This document shows positions 1 through 6,776 of a stretch of DNA of 22,115 nt, in pieces. The translations under genes and the position numbers were made by a program. The DNA is from CAYHWE01 sp964360445 (GTDB lineage: Bacteria; Patescibacteriota; Patescibacteriia; Patescibacteriales; JAKAJF01): positions 1 to 22,115 of the forward strand of contig CAYHWE010000014.1 of assembly GCA_964360445.1 (NCBI GenBank). Reading direction: 5' to 3'. Numbering within the stretch: the stretch's first letter is position 1; each line of letters begins with the position of its first letter. Below the pieces are notes generated by a model, which made no database searches, was not told where the DNA came from, and saw nothing but the letters and a program-made list of their open reading frames with translations.

Positions 1-792
1 ATCCGTCCGAAAAACCTTGATATTAAGCTTTTCCAATCTTTTCAGGACAATTTTGTCCGGATGGCCGAACTGATTATTTTTACCGACGGAAATGACTGCT
101 ATTTCCGGATCAACTGCTTTTAAAAACGCTTCCGTACTGCCCGTATCTGAACCATGGTGCCCGATTTTCAAGACATCCGCCTTAATATTTTCCTCCAAAA
201 GCTTTTGCTCGATTTCCTCTTCCGCATCTCCAATAAACAAGAAGGTTTTATCCTTGTATCGCAGCTTGATTACCAAAGAAGTATTGTTCAGATTTTTCAC
301 TTCTTTTCCAAGCATGTTCTCTGTCGGGCTCAGCACTTCCATGCTGACCCCATCCTCCAAATCGATCTTGAATCCCTTATATGCGATTTTTATCGGAATC
401 TCATTCTTCTGAACCGAGCGCAGCCATTCTAAAAAGCCAGGCGCGCTGTGCAGAACGCCGGTATAGACGATCTGCTCGACATCATACCTTTTGATTACCT
501 CGTTCAATCCGGAAACATGGTCATCATGCGGATGGGTCAGGATCATCAGATCGATTTTCCTGTCCCGCCAGCCTAAATTCTCTCCCAGCCCTTTCAATAC
601 TTTCTTGTCCGGCCCGCCATCGATAAGGATATTCTGTCCGCCTGGCGCCTGGATCAAGGCAGAATCGCCCTGCCCGACATCAAAAAAATCAACCTCCAGA
701 TTATTTTCCTTTCCTGAAAAAAAATAAGCTGAGATCACGAGAATAATAATCAAGGCTGGCAACAATAAGATTTTATGCAATTTTTTCGGCAT
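1..792 (-). CDS. ComEC-type metallo-beta-lactamase domain protein (C-terminus beyond window edge)
   Basis: Open frame of 264 codons read leftward from an ATG at 792 to the window edge with no stop. The translation has an N-terminal membrane/signal segment (about residues 7-24), then DVGQGDS (38-44), a metal-binding THPHDDH motif (86-92) and, further on, FIGDAEEE and KIGHHGSDTGST. These are hallmarks of the metallo-beta-lactamase domain that is normally the C-terminal part of ComEC/Rec2, thought to act on the outside of the membrane on incoming DNA. The membrane channel half is a separate gene on the same strand (1067-2635), so ComEC is split here. No good Shine-Dalgarno precedes the ATG. A stand-alone secreted MBL hydrolase is the alternative. 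The family call is firm; the functional link to ComEC is inference. Confidence 0.85.
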   Translation of the reverse strand, partial: MPKKLHKILLLPALIIILVISAYFFSGKENNLEVDFFDVGQGDSALIQAPGGQNILIDGGPDKKVLKGLGENLGWRDRKIDLMILTHPHDDHVSGLNEVIKRYDVEQIVYTGVLHSAPGFLEWLRSVQKNEIPIKIAYKGFKIDLEDGVSMEVLSPTENMLGKEVKNLNNTSLVIKLRYKDKTFLFIGDAEEEIEQKLLEENIKADVLKIGHHGSDTGSTEAFLKAVDPEIAVISVGKNNQFGHPDKIVLKRLEKLNIKVFRTD

Positions 793-854
793 CTGTTTGA
801 CAAATCCGGATTTATATATTAAAAATGAAACACAATATTCTGCAAGGAGGAGAT

Positions 855-1091
855 ATGAAAAGGAGATGGCTCTTTAAGGATTGTTACAATGCTGTTGCGG
901 GGCAACACGCGGTCATCGGTAAAATAGCGATGACAATCTTATTAACGGCGCTTCTTGCCATTGTCGGTATTTCCGCTTTCGTATTAAACGCCGTTTCTAC
1001 CTTGGGAGTCAACTTCTTGCGGCGCTTCAGTAAAGACAACTTCGAGCAAGCGCCTCGGAAACCGTCTCAAGTAAAGGGCGACGACGCATAG
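855..1091 (+). CDS. small single-pass membrane protein, function unknown
   Basis: 78 codons starting at the ATG at 855, five bases after a perfect AAGGAGG (844-850). An in-frame ATG at 825 lacks a ribosome-binding site, so the shorter form is preferred. The product has a basic, hydrophilic start, one hydrophobic helix (about residues 25-48) and a charged tail. I recognise no family. A strong ribosome-binding site and an intrinsic terminator overlapping the stop codon (1073-1103) support a real monocistronic gene. It lies on the opposite strand between the two halves of the split ComEC, and its last 25 bases overlap the end of the ComEC channel gene in antisense. Confidence 0.7.
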   Translation: MKRRWLFKDCYNAVAGQHAVIGKIAMTILLTALLAIVGISAFVLNAVSTLGVNFLRRFSKDNFEQAPRKPSQVKGDDA

Positions 1092-2635
1092 TCACCCTTT
1101 TTTATTTTCACGATAAGATAAAAGATCACAAAATAATAAATTATCCAAAGCCACCATCGGATTTCGGGAGTCCTGACATAGGCGAACGGCAGGCCGGATA
1201 GCGCTTCTGATATGACAACAACATATTTCAAGACAAGATAGGCGGGAAAAAATACCAAATAATCGTATCCGATCAAAAAGCCCGATAATATCGAAACCGG
1301 AAGAAGCGCCATCAGGATCGGCAGAGACCACAGGACCAGGAAATTGGACAGGAGAAAAACTGAAGACACCTGATGGAAGCTGCTGACCAGGATCGGCAGG
1401 GTGAAAATCTGCGCCGCCAGGGTCATCGCCATAATTTCCCTTAAATTCAACTTGTCCGTAATCCTTATTTTTTCCATGAATCCATCCAAGACCGGATAAA
1501 GATAGATAATGCTCAGCATTGCCAGGAATGACAACTGGAAACCGACATCATCGCGCAGGATTTTCGGGTTAAACAACAGCATCATCGCCGCCGCCAGAAC
1601 CAGGGCATTCGCGCTTTTGCTGAGCCGGCCAAGGTGGATTGCCCAAAGGATCAGGAAACCCATCAGCCCCGCCCGCATCGCCGAAGCCGGAAAACCGACA
1701 AAATTCATATAAACCGCGAGGACAGAGGAGGAAAAATAAAAGGAAGTCCGGCGGCTCAGCCCGACGCCGACCGCGAACAACATTATCAGATTTATAAGGA
1801 TGCTCACATTCGCTCCGGATATCGCCACAATATGGCTGATTCCGATCCGGGAAAATTTATCATTCAGCCCGCTGTCTATGCTTTTCTTGTCTCCCAAAAT
1901 AAAACCTTTGGCCAGCCCCGATTCCGGTTCGGGCAAACCTTTGTCTATTTTTTCACGGGTTGCGTCCTTGAAAAAAAATATTTTTCCATAAAGCACATTG
2001 CCATTGCCTGCCGCAAGTAATTCTATTTCCGGAAAATAACAGACGGAATAGATGCCATATCGCGCCAAAAAACGGTCGTAAGCGAAATCTTCGATCCTCT
2101 CAGGGGCTTGCAGCCGGCAGGAAATTCCGACCCTGTCTCCGTAATCAAAAGACGGGTATAGTCCGGCGTTGACCAGGACTTTACCGGAAACTTTTTTTCC
2201 ATTCATGGATTCTGACTCCACCTCATATTTTATCTTATTCTCCCGCTCATCCGGCTCTTTTATTATAATTCCGATAAACTCGACCTTTTCACCGTTATAA
2301 CTCCGGATCTTATTTGACGCGTCTTTCTCCAAAGAAATCCCGAACCGCCAAAAAGCTAAACATACGAACAAAAGAACAAAAAATCCCCCTTTCAAAAAGG
2401 AGGTTAAAAAAAATTGCCCCCTTAACAAGGGGGGTTGGCCCGTCTCGACTCGAGAACGAGGCGGAGGGGATTTACTCCAAACCAAAACAGACAAAACAAA
2501 ACAAACCGCCGCGCCCAAAAACCACCAAAACGAATTTTTAAAAAAACCGCCCGGCAAAAAAGAGGCCAAGGCGATGCCTAAAATAAAAGTCAGGCAACAA
2601 ATAAAAAATATTTTTGATCCGGTCAATCTTATCAC
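1067..2635 (-). CDS. comEC: ComEC/Rec2 DNA-uptake channel, membrane part only
   Basis: 522 residues of a polytopic membrane protein. N-terminal helices (about 8-28, 36-53, 85-98) lead into a soluble DUF4131-like region (about 110-215). The competence domain follows, with the family signature at about 245-280 (FILGDKKSID, then GISHIVAISGANVSI) and several further helices to the C-terminus. ComEC carries transforming single-stranded DNA across the inner membrane. The usual C-terminal metallo-beta-lactamase domain is missing and is encoded separately at 1-792. The start is ambiguous: GTG at 2635 sits only one base from GGAGG, and TTG at 2626 has better spacing. Residues about 55-86 are a Pro/Arg/Gly-rich stretch encoded by a palindromic repeat inserted in frame. 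The gene follows prfB by 79 bp with no terminator between, so the two may be co-transcribed. Confidence 0.9.
   Translation of the reverse strand: MIRLTGSKIFFICCLTFILGIALASFLPGGFFKNSFWWFLGAAVCFVLSVLVWSKSPPPRSRVETGQPPLLRGQFFLTSFLKGGFFVLLFVCLAFWRFGISLEKDASNKIRSYNGEKVEFIGIIIKEPDERENKIKYEVESESMNGKKVSGKVLVNAGLYPSFDYGDRVGISCRLQAPERIEDFAYDRFLARYGIYSVCYFPEIELLAAGNGNVLYGKIFFFKDATREKIDKGLPEPESGLAKGFILGDKKSIDSGLNDKFSRIGISHIVAISGANVSILINLIMLFAVGVGLSRRTSFYFSSSVLAVYMNFVGFPASAMRAGLMGFLILWAIHLGRLSKSANALVLAAAMMLLFNPKILRDDVGFQLSFLAMLSIIYLYPVLDGFMEKIRITDKLNLREIMAMTLAAQIFTLPILVSSFHQVSSVFLLSNFLVLWSLPILMALLPVSILSGFLIGYDYLVFFPAYLVLKYVVVISEALSGLPFAYVRTPEIRWWLWIIYYFVIFYLIVKIKKGDYASSPFT
1073..1103 (+). terminator. intrinsic terminator of the small membrane-protein gene
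   Basis: AAAGGG (1073-1078) pairs with CCCTTT (1095-1100), and GAC (1080-1082) with GTC (1091-1093), leaving an 8-nt loop and ending in six Ts. It overlaps the stop codon of the plus-strand gene and lies inside the 3' end of the minus-strand comEC gene. Confidence 0.75.
2381..2473. repeat. palindromic repeat element inserted in frame within comEC
   Basis: About 93 bp containing two short inverted repeats: CCCCCTT/AAGGGGG-type hairpins around 2388-2402 and 2417-2434, followed by a CTCGA-rich palindrome (about 2445-2456) and a GC-rich tail, CGAGGCGGAG. The tail plus CTCGAG core recurs at 11134-11165. The length is a multiple of three and the element is read through as about 31 residues of ComEC between predicted helices, consistent with a REP-like element that landed in frame. 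Confidence 0.65.
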
Positions 2636-2714
2636 TCCTCCATTCTCTCATGCGGAAGATAAAATTTAGATAAAAATATTCTAAAGAAATCTACCTCTTG
2701 AATGCGCGACATTT

Positions 2715-3806
2715 TTACAGGACCCAGCGCAGATAAGCCTCAACAAAATTGTCCAGTTTGCCATCCAGGACCGCCCTGATATCCGAAGTCTCGTATTCAG
2801 TGCGATGGTCCTTTACTAACTGGTAAGGCTGCATAACATAAGATCGGATCTGCTTTCCCCATTCTGCTTTTTGCGCCTCGCCTCTTAATTTCAATTCTTC
2901 CTTTTCCCGTTCTTCTTCCTGCAACTTGAATAATTTTGACTTCAAAATACGCATCGCGCGTTCCTTGTTTTGATGCTGTGATCTTTCACTCTGGCAGGTA
3001 ACGACGATGCTGGTCGGCTGGTGAACAATACGGACCGCCGAATCAGTCGTATTCACACCCTGACCGCCTGGACCCGAAGCGCGGTAAACATCGATGCGTA
3101 AATCCGCATCTTTGATTTCCACATTTTCCGCTTCAGGCAATTCTGGAACAACTTCAACTAAAGCAAAAGAGGTATGGCGCATCTGTTCGGCATCAAACGG
3201 CGAGATGCGGACTAAGCGATGGACGCCGGACTCGCTCTTAAGATAACCATAAGCCCATCTTCCGTCGATCCTGAAGGTCGCGCTCTTGATGCCTGCTTCC
3301 GCTCCGATCGTGCGGTCCAAAATTTCCACCTTCCAGCCCTTGTCTTCCGCAAAGCGCAAAAACATCCTTTCCAAGATCTGCGCCCAATCCTGCGCATCTA
3401 CTCCGCCCGTTCCCGCATGAATCGAAAGAATGGCATTGCTCTGGTCGTATTTTTCAGAGAACAAGACAAAAAATTCCTGCTTGCCTAATTCTTCTTTCAG
3501 CTCTTCATATTTTTTTGCAACATCGTCATGCATCGAGGTGTCATTCTCCTTTTCCGCAACCGCCACCAATTCTTCCAGATCCGTAATTTCTTTTTTCAGT
3601 TTTTCCCATTTCGTGATTTCTTTTTCCTCATTTTCCGCAGCGCGGGAAATCTCAACTGCCCGTTCGCGGTCATCCCAAAAATCAGGCGCATTCATCTTGT
3701 CCTTCAATTCTGCCAATCTGACTTTGGCGCGCTCAATATCCAAAAGCTCCCAAAGATTCAGGAGCTTTTCCCTTAATTCTTCAATTTTCTTCAATAGATT
3801 TTCCAT
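2715..3806 (-). CDS. prfB: peptide chain release factor 2
   Basis: 363 residues, the normal length for RF2. An N-terminal helical domain precedes the stop-codon-recognition motif SPF (202-204, in VRISPFD) and the peptidyl-tRNA hydrolysis motif GGQ (247-249, in SGPGGQGVN). RF2 ends translation at UAA and UGA. Many prfB genes carry an autoregulatory +1 frameshift at an in-frame UGA near codon 25; here the frame is continuous and reads CTT TGG and CTT TTG in that region, so this control is absent. The start ATG lies just after an extended -10 element, so the mRNA may be nearly leaderless. The gene is upstream of comEC and downstream of the htrA gene, all on one strand. Confidence 0.97.
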   Translation of the reverse strand: MENLLKKIEELREKLLNLWELLDIERAKVRLAELKDKMNAPDFWDDRERAVEISRAAENEEKEITKWEKLKKEITDLEELVAVAEKENDTSMHDDVAKKYEELKEELGKQEFFVLFSEKYDQSNAILSIHAGTGGVDAQDWAQILERMFLRFAEDKGWKVEILDRTIGAEAGIKSATFRIDGRWAYGYLKSESGVHRLVRISPFDAEQMRHTSFALVEVVPELPEAENVEIKDADLRIDVYRASGPGGQGVNTTDSAVRIVHQPTSIVVTCQSERSQHQNKERAMRILKSKLFKLQEEEREKEELKLRGEAQKAEWGKQIRSYVMQPYQLVKDHRTEYETSDIRAVLDGKLDNFVEAYLRWVL

Positions 3807-3812
3807 AAATTA

Positions 3813-3821
3813 ATTATACCA
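3813..3821 (-). promoter_or_regulatory. extended -10 promoter element of prfB
   Basis: On the minus strand TGGTATAAT (TGn plus a perfect -10 hexamer, hexamer at 3818-3813). There is no good -35 match 17 bp upstream, where the 3833-3853 hairpin sits. The expected start point, about seven bases downstream, falls at or next to the prfB ATG (3806), which predicts a leaderless or near-leaderless transcript. Confidence 0.6.
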
Positions 3822-3832
3822 CAAATATATTC

Positions 3833-3853
3833 CCTCTCCTTGCTAAGGAGGGG
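3833..3853. repeat. C/G-rich hairpin between htrA and prfB
   Basis: Nine-pair inverted repeat, CCTCTCCTT and AAGGAGGGG around the loop GCT (one G-T pair). The sequence resembles the CCCTCCTT-type palindrome in the comEC insertion. No T-run follows on the minus strand, so it is at best a weak terminator for the upstream protease gene; it could also be an intergenic repeat copy. Confidence 0.5.
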
Positions 3854-3884
3854 ATTTTATTACACGCTAAACGCTTCACCCTGC

Positions 3885-5102
3885 CTACTTCATCTCCTCC
3901 AACCTGATTTTAACTTCTTTCATATCTCCTTTTCTTGAAATTTTCAAATTAACTTCATCCCCTATCTTTAGCAAACTTATAGTTTTAGCCAGGGGATTGC
4001 CTTCATCGATCTTTTTCCCGTTTATTTCCAGGATTATATCATTCTCCTGCAACCCCGCCTTATCCGCCGGCGACCCTGGAATGATTGCCAATTCTTCCGG
4101 AGCGTTTCCGCGCGAAATCAAAGCGCCATAATCAATGCTCAATTTATTCACTTCCGCTATCATTTTATTCACCTGGATATAACGCACTCCGAGCCAGGGG
4201 CGGATGATCCTACCGTGCTCTTTCACGCTGTCGATTATATTTTTCACCTCATTGATCGGGATAGCGAATCCGATGCCTTGCGCGCCCTGCACGATAGCTA
4301 CATTTATCCCGACTACCTGTCCGGCAATATCAACAAGAGGACCGCCGGAATTGCCAAGGTTGATTGAAGCGTCAGTCTGGATAACCCCGACCAGCTGTTC
4401 ACTTCCGATGCCGTTTCCAGTCGCGGTTATCGAACGGGACAAGCCGGAAATAACGCCGGTGGAAACCGTATTCCTGAACTCGCCCAAAGCATTGCCGATA
4501 ACTATGACTGTCTGTCCTGTTTTAAGGTCGAAACTGTCTCCCAATCTTACCGTCGGCAGATTCTTCTTGGCATCGATTTTCATGATAGCGATGTCGTTGA
4601 TCTGGTCTTTTGCCAATACTTTCGCCGGATACTTTTCTCCGTCATTCATCAATACCGTATACTCCGCCGCTTCATCATTGACCACATGCTTGTTCGTAAC
4701 GATATAGCCGTCGCTGGAAACGATAAACCCGGAACCGCCTCCTACTTCTTTTTTCTCCGTTTCGCCATTACCCGGTATCTGCTGCCCAGGCATCACTCCT
4801 AAATAATCAGGCTGATCCTGGAAAAATTGCTGGAACGGATCCTGGTATTGTTCCACCTTTGGCAGATCTTTGGTAACAATAATACTGACGACTGCCGGCG
4901 ATACCGTTTCCACCGCCTCGATCACAGCCGATTCTTCATCAACGGTAATAACCGTCTTGTTTTCCCTGCCGGCGAAAACCGACCCGGAATCTCCGGATCC
5001 AAGAGACCCAGCCCAATAGCCCATCACTCCGCCGAACAAGCCGCTGAAAATGACGGAAATCACCAATAATGCGATAATAAATTTTTTAAAATTATCCTCC
5101 AT
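3885..5102 (-). CDS. HtrA/DegP-type trypsin-like serine protease with PDZ domain
   Basis: 405 residues. One N-terminal membrane anchor (about 8-29) is followed by a linker and the chymotrypsin-fold protease domain with the catalytic triad visible: His139 (TNKHVV), Asp170 (NDIAIMKI) and Ser252 (GNSGGPL). A single C-terminal PDZ domain (about 305-400) carries the typical GSPADKAGLQENDIILEING pattern. Membrane-anchored HtrA proteins degrade or refold damaged exported proteins outside the inner membrane. A Gln/Pro/Gly-rich loop (about 81-120) before the protease core matches the LA-loop region. A good promoter lies upstream (5137-5165), with a leader of about 28 nt lacking a Shine-Dalgarno. Whether the orthologue is degP, degS or htrA cannot be decided. 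Confidence 0.95.
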   Translation of the reverse strand: MEDNFKKFIIALLVISVIFSGLFGGVMGYWAGSLGSGDSGSVFAGRENKTVITVDEESAVIEAVETVSPAVVSIIVTKDLPKVEQYQDPFQQFFQDQPDYLGVMPGQQIPGNGETEKKEVGGGSGFIVSSDGYIVTNKHVVNDEAAEYTVLMNDGEKYPAKVLAKDQINDIAIMKIDAKKNLPTVRLGDSFDLKTGQTVIVIGNALGEFRNTVSTGVISGLSRSITATGNGIGSEQLVGVIQTDASINLGNSGGPLVDIAGQVVGINVAIVQGAQGIGFAIPINEVKNIIDSVKEHGRIIRPWLGVRYIQVNKMIAEVNKLSIDYGALISRGNAPEELAIIPGSPADKAGLQENDIILEINGKKIDEGNPLAKTISLLKIGDEVNLKISRKGDMKEVKIRLEEMK

Positions 5103-5136
5103 AAATTTAAAAATTAATTATTTTTTATCCGAGTCC

Positions 5137-5165
5137 ATTATACAGCAATTTGCCAATATTGACAA
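5137..5165 (-). promoter_or_regulatory. sigma-70-type promoter of the htrA-like gene
   Basis: On the minus strand: -35 TTGTCA (5165-5160, five of six consensus), a 17-bp spacer and -10 TATAAT (5142-5137, perfect). The predicted start is near 5130. It lies just downstream of the terminator of the preceding unit. Confidence 0.8.
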
Positions 5166-5235
5166 CCTCCTGCCGATATCCCTCCCGCCTGTCATTGCAA
5201 TGACAATAAAAATTAATAGACATTTTTTTACGACC

Positions 5236-5260
5236 AAAAAAAGCAGCTTTAGCTGCTTTT
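5236..5260 (-). terminator. intrinsic terminator after the 127-aa membrane-protein gene
   Basis: Read on the minus strand: AAAAGCAGCT, loop AA, AGCTGCTTTT, continuing into a run of seven Ts. A near-perfect ten-pair hairpin, about 28 bp beyond the stop codon at 5288. It likely ends the nrdR-nrdD-nrdG-5288 transcript. Confidence 0.85.
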
Positions 5261-5287
5261 AGATGGTTCCTATCGGTTAAAATTATA

Positions 5288-5671
5288 TTATTTAACGTTA
5301 TCTTTGATCAATTTCTGTATTTCCGGCGGGAGATTATTTACGTCCACTTTCTGCGCTCCATTGCTATTCAGCAAACTCTTGAAATCAAAACTGCCCTGGC
5401 TGCCATTCAAAAATCCCTCGAGGATCGTGCCGGACTCTCCGTTCAGTATCTGCTGGTACTGGCCGAACAGATTTTTCATCAACGGCGGCAAATAAAGGAT
5501 GCTTAAGACGATCGGAACAACAATCAAAAGGAAATAGATTATTCCCATGATCCTTTGCCATAACATGTAGCGCTTCACGCTTTTCATCATGCCATGGATC
5601 TCCTGCGTCAGTTCTAAATTTTTTTCCAATAAATTTTTAACGTCGTCGTTTTGTGGTAAATTAACCGCCAT
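5288..5671 (-). CDS. small membrane protein, function unknown
   Basis: 127 residues: a hydrophilic N-terminus with an amphipathic helix (about 8-33), one long hydrophobic segment (about 41-64), then a Gly/Asn/Ser-rich tail with no Cys. No family recognised. It begins 42 bp after nrdG on the same strand, and no terminator separates them, so it may be the last gene of the nrd transcript; the terminator at 5236-5260 ends the unit. The -10-like TATATT abutting the ATG is too close to be a convincing promoter. Cellular role unknown. Confidence 0.7.
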   Translation of the reverse strand: MAVNLPQNDDVKNLLEKNLELTQEIHGMMKSVKRYMLWQRIMGIIYFLLIVVPIVLSILYLPPLMKNLFGQYQQILNGESGTILEGFLNGSQGSFDFKSLLNSNGAQKVDVNNLPPEIQKLIKDNVK

Positions 5672-5713
5672 AATATATATTTTTTAATTTTGAATTGCAA
5701 TTTTGCATTTTCT

Positions 5714-6433
5714 TTATCCCCTCACCTCGCACAACTTCACAAACCCTCTCCCGATCTCCGCCATCTCTTCCATATCCTTTATCATAAATTTATCCTTGCC
5801 CTCGAATTCCCTGTCTACCAACTCCGTATCGCTCTTAAAAAATTGCAGATACCATTTATCCGCCCCTCGTATCATCTCGCCCATCCCCCGGAAATCTTCT
5901 TTCGTGTGGATACCAGGGACGACGGTCGTGCGAAACTCATGGGGCAAACCGCTCTCTATGATCATTTTAATACTTTCTTGGAGTTTATCCAAATTCACCC
6001 CGACATTTACCGCCTTGTCATATCTGGCCGGAGAATTTTTTATATCCATCGCCAAATAATCAACCAATTCCAGGTCAAGCACCCGCTTAAGCATTTCCGG
6101 GTTGGTTCCGTTTGAATCCAGCTTTATCTTATATCCCAAGTCTTTTACCTTCTTTAAAAATTCCGGCAAATCCTGATGCAAAGTCGGCTCGCCGCCGGTT
6201 ATTACCACCCCGCTTAATTTCCCGATTCTCGAACGCAAAAAATCAAAGAGATCATTCTCTTCGAAAAAAGAATGATCTCTCTTATATTTTAACTTGCCTT
6301 CCTTGACGGGCCAGACAAGCATAGGGTTGTAGCAAAAATGGCAGCGGAAGTTGCATCCTTGTGTAAATACTATTGCCGCTAATTCTCCAGGATAGTCGAT
6401 CAATGTTAATTTTTCTAATCCGCCAATTACCAT
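5714..6433 (-). CDS. nrdG: anaerobic ribonucleoside-triphosphate reductase activating protein (radical SAM)
   Basis: 239 residues, radical SAM fold. The cluster motif CX3CX2C is seen as CNFRCHFC (Cys27, Cys31, Cys34), with the SAM-binding GGEPTLH motif about 50 residues later. This NrdG-like activase uses SAM and a [4Fe-4S] cluster to place a glycyl radical on the class III ribonucleotide reductase. The length fits the long NrdG/PflA-like form (YjjW/NrdG2 type) rather than the ~155-aa enterobacterial NrdG. It lies 60 bp after the separately encoded glycyl-radical peptide and downstream of nrdD, so its substrate is very probably that peptide. No clear Shine-Dalgarno precedes the ATG. Confidence 0.92.
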   Translation of the reverse strand: MVIGGLEKLTLIDYPGELAAIVFTQGCNFRCHFCYNPMLVWPVKEGKLKYKRDHSFFEENDLFDFLRSRIGKLSGVVITGGEPTLHQDLPEFLKKVKDLGYKIKLDSNGTNPEMLKRVLDLELVDYLAMDIKNSPARYDKAVNVGVNLDKLQESIKMIIESGLPHEFRTTVVPGIHTKEDFRGMGEMIRGADKWYLQFFKSDTELVDREFEGKDKFMIKDMEEMAEIGRGFVKLCEVRG

Positions 6434-6493
6434 ATTGTTTACTTAAATTTTTAATGTCCGCTCAACCAGCCATGATGCTGATCAAACTTCCGA

Positions 6494-6640
6494 CTAGCAC
6501 TTTCCTAGCTGTTTGTCGTATGTTTTCCTGTCGCAAAACTCGCTCTGCTTGCCCTTGTTCCAATTCTTAGTCGGTGTTATCCAACCGACAACGCGGCTGT
6601 AAACAGTGCATTCCTGTCTTTGTGTTTGGTTTGGTGCCAT
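6494..6640 (-). CDS. stand-alone glycyl-radical C-terminal peptide of class III ribonucleotide reductase
   Basis: A 48-residue gene, ATG at 6640, with AGGAGG seven bases upstream, and a TAG stop. The peptide reads ECTVYSRVVGW (10-20), then TPTKNWNKGKQSEF. This is the extreme C-terminus of class III reductases (usual form RVxGY...NWNxGKxxEF), which carries the catalytic glycyl radical; Gly19 is the predicted radical site. The upstream nrdD gene ends right after its zinc-ribbon cysteines and lacks this segment, so the two polypeptides must assemble to make an active enzyme, much as the small glycyl-radical protein YfiD/GrcA complements pyruvate formate-lyase. Too short for routine gene callers but strongly supported by sequence and position between nrdD and nrdG. 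Confidence 0.9.
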   Translation of the reverse strand: MAPNQTQRQECTVYSRVVGWITPTKNWNKGKQSEFCDRKTYDKQLGKC

Positions 6641-6657
6641 ATATTTTCCTCCTCTTC

Positions 6658-6687
6658 CGATTAGTCGATCCTACAGATCGGTAATCG
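6658..6687. other. stem-loop between nrdD and the glycyl-radical peptide gene
   Basis: Outer stem CGATTA/TAATCG and inner stem CGATC/GATCG around the loop CTACA, with a GT/G internal bulge. The stem can be extended outward by CTT/AAG pairs beyond one mismatch. It sits a few bases upstream of the AGGAGG of the 48-aa gene on the nrd transcript. No T-run follows, so it is not a classical terminator. It may stabilise or process the downstream mRNA. Confidence 0.55.
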
Positions 6688-6742
6688 AAAGAAATAAATT
6701 ATTTTTATATTTATATTAATAAATAAATGGTTTTGTTTTTTC

Positions 6743-6776
6743 TATGCCCTTTGCCCTAATCCCTAGACCCTATCAT
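6743..6776. repeat. degenerate CCCTA-type repeat in nrdD 3' spacer
   Basis: Four to five imperfect 7-mers of the form (T)CCCTAR or GCCCTTT (GCCCTTTGCCCTAATCCC, then TAGACCCTA). Filler-like short repeat in the gap between the two nrdD parts; no coding frame. Confidence 0.5.
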
